This document shows positions 6,137-13,453 of a DNA stretch of 13,547 nucleotides, piece by piece. Made by a program: the position numbers and the translations under genes. The notes beneath the pieces are model-generated. The model saw only the letters and a program-made list of their open reading frames with translations. It had not been told where the DNA came from and did no database searches. The stretch's first letter is position 1; each line of letters starts with the position of its first letter. Where the stretch lies: NCBI GenBank assembly GCA_905211345.1, contig CAJMAO010000040.1, positions 1 to 13,547 of the forward strand, given 5' to 3'. Origin of the DNA: an uncultured Prevotella sp. (GTDB lineage: Bacteria > Bacteroidota > Bacteroidia > Bacteroidales > Bacteroidaceae).

Positions 6137-6246
6137 AATTAAGAATTAAGAGTTAAGAATTAAGAAAATACGCAATGTTTGTATACTAAAGATTAAGTGT
6201 CAAAGCATGTTTTCTTAATTCTTAACCCTTAACTCTTAATTCTTAA
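6137..6246. repeat. Heptamer-arm inverted repeat, copy 2
   Basis: The left arm at 6137-6168 is identical to copy 1. The right arm, from 6210 to about 6246, has five heptamers instead of four, with one CTTAACC variant. The spacer, 41 nt, is longer than in copies 1 and 3 but keeps the GCATG next to the right arm. The stop codon of the DUF3737 gene (6243-6245) lies within this arm. Confidence 0.88.
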
Positions 6247-7088
6247 CTCCTTGTCTTGATTTCGCAGTCGGCCGGAGCCTTGATATTTTCATCCAAGGTT
6301 ATAGAACCTATAGAGTCAGCTACGATGCGTCCCGACATGGGGTTCTTGATGTTCGTTATGGCTCCGCGTATGTCGGCGTTGAGCGTGGAGTACTCAAACG
6401 CGCGGTCGCAGGAGGCGTCGAACGTGCAGTTTTCAAGCACAAGGTCGTGCGCGTAGCACAAAGGCTGCTCGCCGGAAATGTGGCAGTTGACGAGACGCAG
6501 GTTCTTGGAGTGCCACCCTAAGTACTCCCCGTTAAGCTCGGAGTCGTAAATCGTAACGTTCTCCACTTCCCAGAAAGCGTCTTTCGTTGTGATTTTGGCG
6601 TTGTGGATTTCCACGTTTTTCACATACTGGAACACGTACTTGCTGTCGCTCTCAAGGCCGTCGACGCGGATGTCTGTGCTGAACATGAACGGATAAGTGC
6701 CGCCGTGGAGCTTCAAGTTATTAACGTTGATACGGTTGCAACGCCAGAACACCTCGTCGGCATCATTCATCTCAACGTTCTCTATGTCGATGTCGTTCAT
6801 CTCGCGGAACATCTTCGGAGCGTCGATTACGGTGTCCTTCATCTTCAGGTGGTCAGAATACCACAGTGCGGAGCGGCCTCCCACCGCGAAATAACAGTTG
6901 TCGATGGTGAACCCATGGACGTGCCAGAAAGGATAATTGCCCTCGAAACGGCAGTTCGTAGCCACGATGTTGCTGCACTCCTTGATTGCCGACTCACCCT
7001 CGCGGATGGTCACATTGTCGATGTGAAGGTCGTGCGAGGCGAACAACGGGCGTTCCCCGCCAAACTCTGTGTTAGCTATAAGTCTCAT
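6243..7088 (-). CDS. DUF3737 family protein (predicted right-handed beta-helix)
   Basis: The 281-residue product matches the DUF3737 family in length and in its regular repeats. Rungs of about 20-22 residues recur along nearly the whole chain, each with an asparagine or cysteine turn and a short beta strand: examples are LHIDNVTIREGES, FTIDNCYFAVGGRS, IRVDGLESDSKY, VEIHNAKITTKDAFW and LRLVNCHISGEQPL. Aromatic pairs such as FW, LW and YPF mark the same place in successive rungs, as in a beta-helix. There is no signal peptide, so the protein should be cytoplasmic. No biochemical role is established for the family; the fold alone hints at a carbohydrate or polymer ligand. The stop codon falls inside heptamer repeat copy 2. 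The gene has its own -7 box and lies after the PafA-like gene. Confidence 0.9.
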   Translation of the reverse strand: MRLIANTEFGGERPLFASHDLHIDNVTIREGESAIKECSNIVATNCRFEGNYPFWHVHGFTIDNCYFAVGGRSALWYSDHLKMKDTVIDAPKMFREMNDIDIENVEMNDADEVFWRCNRINVNNLKLHGGTYPFMFSTDIRVDGLESDSKYVFQYVKNVEIHNAKITTKDAFWEVENVTIYDSELNGEYLGWHSKNLRLVNCHISGEQPLCYAHDLVLENCTFDASCDRAFEYSTLNADIRGAITNIKNPMSGRIVADSIGSITLDENIKAPADCEIKTRS

Positions 7089-7120
7089 ATTATATTGCCT
7101 TTTGTTTTGTTTTCACGGTG

Positions 7121-7128
7121 CAAAAATA
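7121..7128 (-). promoter_or_regulatory. DUF3737 gene promoter, -7 element
   Basis: On the minus strand this reads TATTTTTG, matching TAnnTTTG, 32 nt upstream of the ATG at 7088 in AT-rich DNA. No TTG at the expected -33 distance is seen. Confidence 0.45.
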
Positions 7129-7196
7129 CACAAAAAAGGCGACACTGAATGTATCTTATTTACTGATAAGACAACCAACCTTACGGTTGAATGAAA

Positions 7197-7276
7197 AATT
7201 AAGAATTAAGAGTTAATAATTAAGAAAATTACCGACGAGGCATGTTTTCTTCATTCTTAACTCTTAATTCCTAATT
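7197..7276. repeat. Heptamer-arm inverted repeat, copy 3
   Basis: Arms of 32 nt at 7197-7228 and 7245-7276 surround a 16-nt spacer, the same dimensions as copy 1. It is more decayed: AGTTAAT in the left arm, and CTTCATT and CCTAATT in the right. The spacers of copies 1 and 3 are alike (ACC, ACGAG, CATG in the same order), and both are followed by TTCAAYACGC, so the conserved unit is longer than the arms. It lies 16 nt past the stop of the PafA-like gene. Confidence 0.88.
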
Positions 7277-7292
7277 CAATACGCTCTTTTTG

Positions 7293-8795
7293 TTAGTTGT
7301 TCACCACCGCGTTGCCAATACATCCGTTAGGCATCTGCACGTGTATGAGCGCACACACTGTGGCGGCAATGTCGTTGATGGTCGTCCTTGCTTGCGTGGT
7401 TCCGGGCTTTACGCCCCACCCCATGAGGATAAACGGAATGTGGGTGTCATACGGATTCCACACGCCATGGGTGGTTCCGCGGCCTGGCTTTTCGGAAGAC
7501 GCCTCGTAATGAGCGGGATTGAGCACCATCTGTACGTCTCCGCTGCGCAGGCGGTGATAACCGTTCACCAGTTTCTCGCGGACGACTGCGGGAAGAGAGG
7601 CATCCATCACTTGCTCAAGGTCTACCACGTAAGCGTACTGCGGGTCACGTTCCAGCCAGTCTACGGTGGCCTTCTTCACGTCGTCGAGCGACAATCCGAG
7701 CCCTGCTATCGTACCGCGGTTGAGGAACACCTTATAATTGCTGACGCAGTTTACGAGACTCTGCGCCGTGTTGAACTTTTGCTTGAGATACGCATCGAGC
7801 GCTTTCTCAACCTTCGAGGCGACAAAGCCGCCGGCCGGTATGCCGTGTTCCTGCAGCATCATGGCGTTATTGGCCGCGCCGTGGTCGGCCGTAAGGAACA
7901 CTAGATACTGCCCCTTGCCCACCTTTTGGTCAAGATACGCGAACATGTCGGCCAGCCGCTTGTCAACGTCAAGATATATCTCACGTATCTCCGGGCAGTG
8001 GGTGCCGACCTCATGGCCTACCTTGTCAGTGACTGAGAAGCTAACGGTGAGCATATCCGTCACCGAGTCTTGCCCCAGCGATTCGCCCTCGACGGCGGCC
8101 TTGGCCATCTCTGCGGTCATCAGGTTGCCGTAAGTGGAATATGCTACCTCGCGTTCGCTCTTGCCTCCGTACTTCTCGTTGAAATCTACAACCCACCCGG
8201 GCAGCCGCTCCATGTAATAAGTGCTGGTGATGAACGCGCCCGTTGAGTAGTCAACCCAGTAAGCCCCGTCGGCCGAATGACCCGCAGGCAGAATCGAAGC
8301 GCGGTCTTTCAGCGACACGCCTATAACCTTGGCCTTAAAGTCGGTGGCAATCTTCAGCTCGTCGCCTATGGTCGTAGTCAGCAGCCTGCGCGGCGACATG
8401 CGGCCCGCATCAGTGTCGCTGCCGACCCCGCTCACCGTTGAGTCGGCACAACAGTAAACCATCCTGCCGTCCTGCATGAAACTGTTGCCGGCTATGCCGT
8501 GGATGGCCGGCACGGAGCCGGTGAATATCGATGCGTGACCTACACCGGTAATGGAGGGGACATAATTGATCATGGTGTTCTCGCAGTTGTATCCCTCGCT
8601 CATCAGGCGCTTGAATCCGCCGTCGCCGTAAAAGCCGTAGTAACGATAAAGATAATCCCAGCGCATTTGGTCGACAACTATCCCGACCACCAGTTTGGGC
8701 CTGTCAGCTCCGGCGGCCACGCCGCTTGTGCAACCTAGACACACCAAAGCGACAGCCACGAAGATGACTTTCGCTAACAAAAAGTTTCTTTTCAT
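7293..8795 (-). CDS. Secreted PafA-like alkaline phosphatase
   Basis: The 500-residue product is an alkaline phosphatase superfamily enzyme of the PafA type, a periplasmic metal-dependent phosphomonoesterase. A signal peptide covers about residues 1-28 (basic start, hydrophobic 10-20); C22 sits in a poor lipobox (CLGC), so lipidation is uncertain. Two-metal ligands can be followed in order: D43 in VVDQMRWD, nucleophile T83 in SITGVGHAS, D257 and H261 in TDKVGHE, D304-H305 in TADHGA, and H443 in TTHGVWNP. N104, K163 and R165 lie where PafA has its substrate-binding Asn, Lys and Arg, which favours monoesterase over diesterase activity. The ATG at 8795 is chosen because the open frame above it lacks family likeness and would put residues before the signal peptide. 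The gene has its own promoter. It would supply phosphate from organic esters; no pho-box type control is visible. Confidence 0.93.
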   Translation of the reverse strand: MKRNFLLAKVIFVAVALVCLGCTSGVAAGADRPKLVVGIVVDQMRWDYLYRYYGFYGDGGFKRLMSEGYNCENTMINYVPSITGVGHASIFTGSVPAIHGIAGNSFMQDGRMVYCCADSTVSGVGSDTDAGRMSPRRLLTTTIGDELKIATDFKAKVIGVSLKDRASILPAGHSADGAYWVDYSTGAFITSTYYMERLPGWVVDFNEKYGGKSEREVAYSTYGNLMTAEMAKAAVEGESLGQDSVTDMLTVSFSVTDKVGHEVGTHCPEIREIYLDVDKRLADMFAYLDQKVGKGQYLVFLTADHGAANNAMMLQEHGIPAGGFVASKVEKALDAYLKQKFNTAQSLVNCVSNYKVFLNRGTIAGLGLSLDDVKKATVDWLERDPQYAYVVDLEQVMDASLPAVVREKLVNGYHRLRSGDVQMVLNPAHYEASSEKPGRGTTHGVWNPYDTHIPFILMGWGVKPGTTQARTTINDIAATVCALIHVQMPNGCIGNAVVNN

Positions 8796-8822
8796 GTCAA
8801 TGATTTTTTGTAATTTGTGTTG

Positions 8823-8830
8823 CAAAATTA
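8823..8830 (-). promoter_or_regulatory. PafA-like gene promoter, -7 element
   Basis: On the minus strand this reads TAATTTTG, a match to TAnnTTTG, 27 nt upstream of the ATG at 8795. The closest TTG above it (8848-8846) is at 15 nt, shorter than usual. Confidence 0.5.
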
Positions 8831-8955
8831 GGCATTTTCCACGAACAAGCGAAATAAAACCTAGCCCCGACGGCAATCTTAACAGAATATTAAAACGGCT
8901 GACGGTAAAACGTTCCTGTGTAAGTCTGTAACCCGTTGATAATCAACACACTTAC

Positions 8956-9014
8956 AAAAGACCGTCTTTCGCACGATGAAAGACGGCCTTTTGGGCTGTA
9001 AAAGACGGCCTTTT
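8956..9014. repeat. 22-nt-period array C (three units)
   Basis: Units start at 8956 (AAAAGACCGTCTTTC), 8978 (GAAAGACGGCCTTTT) and 9000 (AAAAGACGGCCTTTT), with spacers GCACGAT and GGGCTGT. The spacer GCACGAT is found again in array D at 13529. The spacing of 22 nt is exact. A possible decayed unit follows in phase at 9022. Confidence 0.85.
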
Positions 9015-9172
9015 GGAAAGCGTTTTGCCGCATACGCGATTGAACTAAACGCCTGATAAAAGAGCGGTCGTTAGTTTACCGGTGACTATGCGCGGCTTGT
9101 TGACGAGCTTAAGGACAACCCATCGCCGGACAACGGACTAAAATAAAACACTAAAAACACTAACCGTAACCA

Positions 9173-10609
9173 CTAGGCACGCCCTTTGACAATCGACTCG
9201 TAACGCTCGCCGAAACGGTTGGTGACAACAATCCTTATCTCACGGAAACGCCCGGCCGGGCGGCAACGGAACAGATGCGGGGTGGATATGTCAATGGACC
9301 GGCCGCCCGACTGCGCCTTATAAGCCGCGTCGATGCCCGTAAAACGCTCCATCGCGCCCATCTTACGCCCGTCCTGCCACCACTCTACTCTGCACCGGTG
9401 GTCGTAATCCCACACGTTGGCCACGACGCAATCCCTGAGCGAAGGCCATTCGCCGCGCCCGTAAACACTCATCTGCAGGTTTAAAGGATGGCCCGTCGAC
9501 TTGTAATGCCAGCGCAGGCTGTCGCCCTCGACGCTTACCACCATGTAGCCGTTGGGCGTGCCGCAGCAGTTGACGCCGCCCTGCCACCACGCCCCGCAGG
9601 CGGCCCCGATGTTGTGTTGGTAAAGGTCTTCGCTTACCTCAATGTTCTGGAACGAATGAGTGTGGCCGCAGAACACGTGAACCCTGTAGCCCTTCAGCAC
9701 CTCGGCCAGCCGCCATGCGTCGCGCATGTTGTCATCACCGCCCACGGTGTTCCACCCCGGCGCGTGGATGTTAAGTATCACCAGCGAGCCACGCGGCACA
9801 TGGCTCAGGTCGTGCTTGAGCCACCCCAGCTGCTCGTCGGTCATCATCTCGACATACTGTCCGTTGCCTCGATAGCTGATGTTTTTCATCGTCACGACGT
9901 GCGCCTTTCCTATGTTGAACGAATAATCCGTAGGGCCGAAACGCCTGTTATACTCCATTTCGGCATACACTGGAGCACCGAGGTGCATACCGTGAAGGTC
10001 TTGCCAGCGCTTGTCAAAGTCGTGGTTCCCTATGCAGTGGTAAAGAGTCATGCCTGTGTTTCTTACCGATTGGGCATAATTTTCGTACAGAGGCATATTA
10101 TCAAAGACCATGTCTCCCAGTGCCACTCCTACCACTTCACGCCTCCGCTTGAGCGAATCAACGGAACGCCTGATGTCCGGCATGGTCTCACAGAGCCATC
10201 TACGCATATCATGTTCGTCGCGCACCTGCGGGTCAGATACAGCTATATAATAAAAGTTGTCCGTCTTTTCCTTGCGTCGTTCCAGCACGAAATCATGCCA
10301 TCCGTTGGCTATGGCCTCGCTTACGGATACATAAAAGCCGGCGGCAATACCGTCGGCTGCTGGAAGGCGGAAATCCGCCGGAGTTGAAATGGATATGTAC
10401 TTACATGTCAGCGTATCGGTCAATAACGACCAGCGGCCGGCCGCGTCGGTCAGCGTAAACCGCCGCCCGTTGTTCACCACAACGCCTTCAACGCCCCTGC
10501 CCGATGTGTCAACCACCCTGCCCGACACGTTGAACACCGTCTGCCGGACAACGCCGCCGCTCATCAACAACATGCCAAGCAACAAAACAAGCAATACCTT
10601 TGCCTTCAT
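9173..10609 (-). CDS. Secreted calcineurin-like phosphoesterase (MetallophosN/C type)
   Basis: The 478-residue product begins with a signal peptide (about 1-23), then a carboxypeptidase-regulatory-like beta domain at about 26-110 (VSGRVVDTSGRGVEGVVV with the usual turn TDAAGRWSL), a metallophosphatase core at about 118-335, and a C-terminal beta domain to 478 like that of the MetallophosC family. Core motifs are in order: SDPQ at 125-128, GD at 165-166, GNHD at 194-197, H282 in NIHAP, and GHTH at 315-318. The first motif has Gln128 where the textbook DxH has His, something I believe is common in this subfamily. The protein should hydrolyse phosphate esters in the periplasm; substrate unknown. 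The frame above begins with a TTG at 10618, but the ATG at 10609 opens a standard signal peptide and is preferred. It precedes the PafA-like gene on the same strand, yet the two are 377 nt apart with separate promoters. Confidence 0.93.
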   Translation of the reverse strand: MKAKVLLVLLLGMLLMSGGVVRQTVFNVSGRVVDTSGRGVEGVVVNNGRRFTLTDAAGRWSLLTDTLTCKYISISTPADFRLPAADGIAAGFYVSVSEAIANGWHDFVLERRKEKTDNFYYIAVSDPQVRDEHDMRRWLCETMPDIRRSVDSLKRRREVVGVALGDMVFDNMPLYENYAQSVRNTGMTLYHCIGNHDFDKRWQDLHGMHLGAPVYAEMEYNRRFGPTDYSFNIGKAHVVTMKNISYRGNGQYVEMMTDEQLGWLKHDLSHVPRGSLVILNIHAPGWNTVGGDDNMRDAWRLAEVLKGYRVHVFCGHTHSFQNIEVSEDLYQHNIGAACGAWWQGGVNCCGTPNGYMVVSVEGDSLRWHYKSTGHPLNLQMSVYGRGEWPSLRDCVVANVWDYDHRCRVEWWQDGRKMGAMERFTGIDAAYKAQSGGRSIDISTPHLFRCRPAGRFREIRIVVTNRFGERYESIVKGRA

Positions 10610-10638
10610 TTCATTCAAACTTTCGTTCTTGTTTACGG

Positions 10639-10667
10639 CAAAGTTAACTCCTTGTTTTTACAATCAA
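10639..10667 (-). promoter_or_regulatory. Phosphoesterase gene promoter
   Basis: On the minus strand TTG at 10667-10665 and TAACTTTG at 10646-10639 are 18 nt apart and fit the Bacteroidetes -33/-7 pattern. The -7 box ends 29 nt before the ATG at 10609. Confidence 0.6.
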
Positions 10668-10688
10668 GATGCAAGGAAAAGACAATAT

Positions 10689-10782
10689 AATTAAGAATTA
10701 AGAGTTAAGAATTAAGAAAAACACCTTTGTTGAAACAACCGGCAGGCATATTTTCTTAATTCTTAACTCTTAATTCTTAATT
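10689..10782. repeat. Heptamer-arm inverted repeat, copy 4
   Basis: Arms of 32 nt at 10689-10720 and 10751-10782 are exact reverse complements and identical to those of copy 1. The spacer is 30 nt and contains its own small palindrome TTTGTTGAAACAA. It lies 7 nt past the stop of buk and before the promoter of the phosphoesterase gene, so it probably separates the two transcripts. Confidence 0.9.
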
Positions 10783-10789
10783 CAAAACC

Positions 10790-11848
10790 TCACTTGTATT
10801 CCTGCAAAGGAAGCTCTCCGCGCAGCACGCCGAGAGCGTTATAGGCCAAGGACCCCATCTCGTTCTCGCCCGGAACTATAACGACGGGAGCCAGATAGTC
10901 AACTTGGCGGCGCAATATGTCCATGCAATAATCGCTGTGGGCGATGCCTCCCGTCAGGATTATGGCCTCCACCTGCCCGGTCATCGCCACGTACATGGCG
11001 CCTATCTGTTTGGCTATGGTGTACATCATGGCGGCCACCACCTCCTTGTAAGGCTGCTCGCCGTCCTCGGCCTTGCGGTCAATGGTTATCATGTCAGTCT
11101 CGCCCAGCAATGCGGTCAAGCCGCCTTTGCCGCTTATCATCTGCTTTACCTGCTTCTTGGTGTACTTTCCGCTGAAGCATACATCAACCAACTGGCCCGA
11201 CGGCACGGTGCCCGCGCGCTCGGGAGAGAACGGCCCTTCGCCGTCGAGGGCGTTGTTCACGTCGACCACACGGCCGAGAACGTGTGCCCCTACTGATATT
11301 CCTCCGCCTATATGGGCTACGATAAGGCGCATGTCCTCATACTTCCTGCCTACCGAAGCGGCGTACTTGCGCGCCACGGCCTTTTGGTTCAAGGCGTGGA
11401 AAATGGACTTGCGGTCGATGCCGGGAAAGCCCGTATAGCGGGCCTCCGGCCGCATCTCGTCTACTACGACGGGGTCGGCTATATAAGCAGGACAGCCACA
11501 TTCGGCGGCAATCTCGGCCGCGATAAGCGCACCTAGATTGCAGGCGTGCTCGCGCTCGGCATGTATCAGGTCGTACTTCATCTTCTCGTTGACGGCGTAA
11601 ACGCCGCCGGCCAAAGGCTTGGTAAGGCCGCCGCGCCCTATGACAGCATCGAAATCAAGAGCTATTCCAAACTCGGCGAGACGCTTCATGATGAAATCCT
11701 TGCGGTATTCATACTGATCGCTGATGTGCTGGAAGGCGGCAAGCTCGCTCACATGATGATGCGCGCCGGTCATCCATACAGGCTTTTCATCTTCATAAAC
11801 TGCAATCTTAGTCGACGTAGAACCGGGATTTATAACAAATATTCGCAT
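10790..11848 (-). CDS. buk: Butyrate kinase
   Basis: Butyrate kinase turns butyryl phosphate and ADP into butyrate and ATP; relatives also take isobutyryl, isovaleryl or propionyl phosphates. The 352-residue product is close to the usual length of about 355. It shows the ASKHA fold motifs: phosphate-1 loop INPGSTSTK at 6-14, GRGG at 71-74, VAHIGGGISVGAH at 177-189, the DGEGPFSPERAG stretch at 202-213 typical of butyrate rather than acetate kinases, the adenosine motif LTGGIAHS at 298-305, and GENEMGSLA at 327-335. The frame extends up to a TTG at 11857, but the ATG at 11848 gives the standard start MRIFVINPG. It follows ptb on the same strand with a 134-nt gap filled by a C/G-rich repeat pair. 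I see no promoter in that gap, so the two are probably cotranscribed. Confidence 0.95.
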   Translation of the reverse strand: MRIFVINPGSTSTKIAVYEDEKPVWMTGAHHHVSELAAFQHISDQYEYRKDFIMKRLAEFGIALDFDAVIGRGGLTKPLAGGVYAVNEKMKYDLIHAEREHACNLGALIAAEIAAECGCPAYIADPVVVDEMRPEARYTGFPGIDRKSIFHALNQKAVARKYAASVGRKYEDMRLIVAHIGGGISVGAHVLGRVVDVNNALDGEGPFSPERAGTVPSGQLVDVCFSGKYTKKQVKQMISGKGGLTALLGETDMITIDRKAEDGEQPYKEVVAAMMYTIAKQIGAMYVAMTGQVEAIILTGGIAHSDYCMDILRRQVDYLAPVVIVPGENEMGSLAYNALGVLRGELPLQEYK

Positions 11849-11864
11849 ATTCTTCAATAATTAG

Positions 11865-12022
11865 ACACCCACCCCAAGCCCCTCCCGAAGTGAGGGGCTT
11901 GATATGATTTTGTCGTGATGGGTCAGTTGAAACGCATACATTTATAATTTATACTCATGACATTCCTTACAGCTTTGGCCGTTCAAAGCCCCTCACTTCG
12001 GGAGAAGTTTGGAGTGGGCGTT
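11865..12022. repeat. C/G-rich inverted arm pair between ptb and buk
   Basis: A 36-nt arm at 11865-11900 is matched in reverse complement at about 11985-12022, with the outer part of the second arm more diverged (GAGAAGTTTGGAG for GAGGGGCTTGGGG). The sequences are close relatives of the pair at 1955-2075. The spacer is 84 nt. The second arm lies inside the 3' end of ptb and encodes its last residues. A long hairpin in the ptb-buk message may affect read-through or RNA stability. Confidence 0.82.
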
Positions 12023-12918
12023 ACGCACGCCACGGCCAGACTGTAGAACTTCGACCGGCACGAGTCGGCCCGCGAGGCCACCACGACCGGAGCCGACGTG
12101 CCGCAAAGCATACCGGCCATCTCGGCACGGGCAAAGAGGGTGAGCGTCTTATAGAACACGTTGCCGGCCTCGATGCATGGCATCAGCAGCGCGTCGGCAT
12201 TGCCGACTACAGGCGACGAGATGCCTTTTATCTGCCCGCTCTCGGCATCGAGGGCGGTCTTTACGTCCATGGGGCCGGCCACGCACACGTCGCCGTAACG
12301 CCCTTCGGCGGCGCGCCGCTTCAGTTCTTCATAATATATGGTGTGCGGAAACTTCGCGTTCACCTTCTCAGTGAAGTTTACCAGCGCCACGCCGGGCCGC
12401 TCCACGCCGATGCGGCGGCACACGCTGACTACGTAACCGAGCATGGCGTCATACTGGTCGAGCGTGGGACGGGGTATCACGGCAGCGTCGGCGAAGGCCA
12501 GCAACTTGCCGTAGGCCGGAATCTGCGCCACCGTTACATGGCTCAACACGCGCCCCGGCTCAAGCAGCCCGTGCTCCTTGTCGAGCACGGCGTGCAGCAG
12601 GTTGTCGGTAGTCATAGTGCCTTTCATCAACACGCCGGCCGCGCCCTGCCTCACCAAAGCCACAGCCCTGCGCGCCGCGTCGTCTACGGCAGGCTCAACA
12701 ATAACCTCAACACGCTCAGGCCACGCCGCGCGCAAAGCCTCGAACTCAGGCGGGCACGCCCCTGCGCACACCAGCGTAAAGTCGGCAACACCCTCGTCGA
12801 GAGCACGCTTTACAACATATTCGGTATGCGAATCAGCCGGGCACGCCACGGCCACGCGCTTCCTTTCGCGCATCAAGGCCAACCTGTTAATAAGATCGTC
12901 AAAGGTCTGTATCTTCAT
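11983..12918 (-). CDS. ptb: Phosphate butyryltransferase
   Basis: Ptb exchanges CoA of butyryl-CoA for phosphate, supplying the substrate of butyrate kinase. The 311-residue product is of the usual 300-residue class of the PTA_PTB family. Family stretches are seen in order: MKGTMTTDNLLHAVLDKE at 98-115, LSHVTVAQIPAYGKLL at 125-140, the VNFTEKVN region at 180-187, AGPMDVKTALD at 214-224, GNADALLMPCIEAGN at 239-253, and ASRADS...KFYSLAVA at 281-297. Substrate choice among phosphotransacylases is not readable from these alone, but the buk neighbour supports butyrate or a branched short-chain acid. The last twelve codons (TPTPNFSRSEGL) lie in a repeat arm and are not expected in the family, whose members end near SLAVA. 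A good promoter lies about 90 nt upstream. The protein is cytoplasmic. Confidence 0.95.
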   Translation of the reverse strand: MKIQTFDDLINRLALMRERKRVAVACPADSHTEYVVKRALDEGVADFTLVCAGACPPEFEALRAAWPERVEVIVEPAVDDAARRAVALVRQGAAGVLMKGTMTTDNLLHAVLDKEHGLLEPGRVLSHVTVAQIPAYGKLLAFADAAVIPRPTLDQYDAMLGYVVSVCRRIGVERPGVALVNFTEKVNAKFPHTIYYEELKRRAAEGRYGDVCVAGPMDVKTALDAESGQIKGISSPVVGNADALLMPCIEAGNVFYKTLTLFARAEMAGMLCGTSAPVVVASRADSCRSKFYSLAVACVTPTPNFSRSEGL

Positions 12919-13007
12919 AGTCTACAAATTTTAGGCGCAATGAGAAAAAAGCGGAAGCCATGTGACAGGCCGCAACCTGAAAACCGCACACTTTTCGTCT
13001 TTTTGTG

Positions 13008-13038
13008 CAAATATAGTATAAGAAATACAAACTTCAAA
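13008..13038 (-). promoter_or_regulatory. ptb-buk promoter
   Basis: On the minus strand TTTG at 13038-13035 and TATATTTG at 13015-13008 are 19 nt apart, the best match to the Bacteroidetes consensus in the window. Transcription would start near 13001, leaving a leader of about 80 nt before the ATG at 12918. I see no recognised riboswitch in that leader. Confidence 0.7.
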
Positions 13039-13385
13039 ATAAATAAGCAATAATAATTCGTTTTTTAGAATTACAGGCCATACTTAATACGCCTGCATCT
13101 TAATGTCATAAAATCGTAAATCGAAGCGGTTTTATGCCACGAAGAAACATGGATGCTTAACTAAAAGCAGGAAAACAGGCATCAGCGTATCAAAAAGTAA
13201 GTTACAATTTACAACCGGCAGTCTCACCGCTCACAACCGCACAGTTGGCAAAACAGGCTCGTCCGCAGTATGTTTGGATGAAAGTAAAGGTAATATGGCA
13301 TCGAAAAAGTGTGTCAGCTATGCGGAAATTAAAAATCAACAATGAAAAAATCAAACCGCAATGTTGGTTTTCATCACATATAAAA

Positions 13386-13415
13386 GCCCCTGAAAGGGGC
13401 GCAAGCGGACTTTTT
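13386..13415 (+). terminator. Possible terminator hairpin
   Basis: GCCCCT and AGGGGC pair around GAA (13386-13400). A run of five T begins at 13411, ten bases past the stem, which is further than in a standard terminator. It could end a short transcript starting near 13283. Confidence 0.3.
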
Positions 13416-13453
13416 ATAGCCATACACCGGCAAACTGAATAATGTATGGTAAT

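Larger units (their letters stand above)
8796..9172. other. Gap between the two secreted phosphoesterase genes
   Basis: This 377-nt stretch holds the PafA-like gene promoter, an exact palindrome GTTGAT-A-ATCAAC at 8935-8947, the 22-nt-period array C at 8956-9014, and a short coding-like frame at 9075-9146 with no start codon. No full gene is seen on either strand. Confidence 0.7.

Noticed and set aside
8796..8876. N-terminal extension of the PafA-like protein
   Set aside because: It would place 27 residues before a classic signal peptide and it covers the promoter -7 box.
8956..9014. A CRISPR array
   Set aside because: Repeat (15 nt) and spacer (7 nt) are far too short, repeats occur in both orientations, and no cas gene is near.
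9488..10387. A 299-codon plus-strand frame over the phosphoesterase gene
   Set aside because: Shadow of a gene with all its catalytic motifs in order; the antisense product has no domain.
12343..13053. A 236-codon plus-strand frame over ptb and its leader
   Set aside because: Shadow of ptb in its first part, and the rest runs through the ptb promoter.
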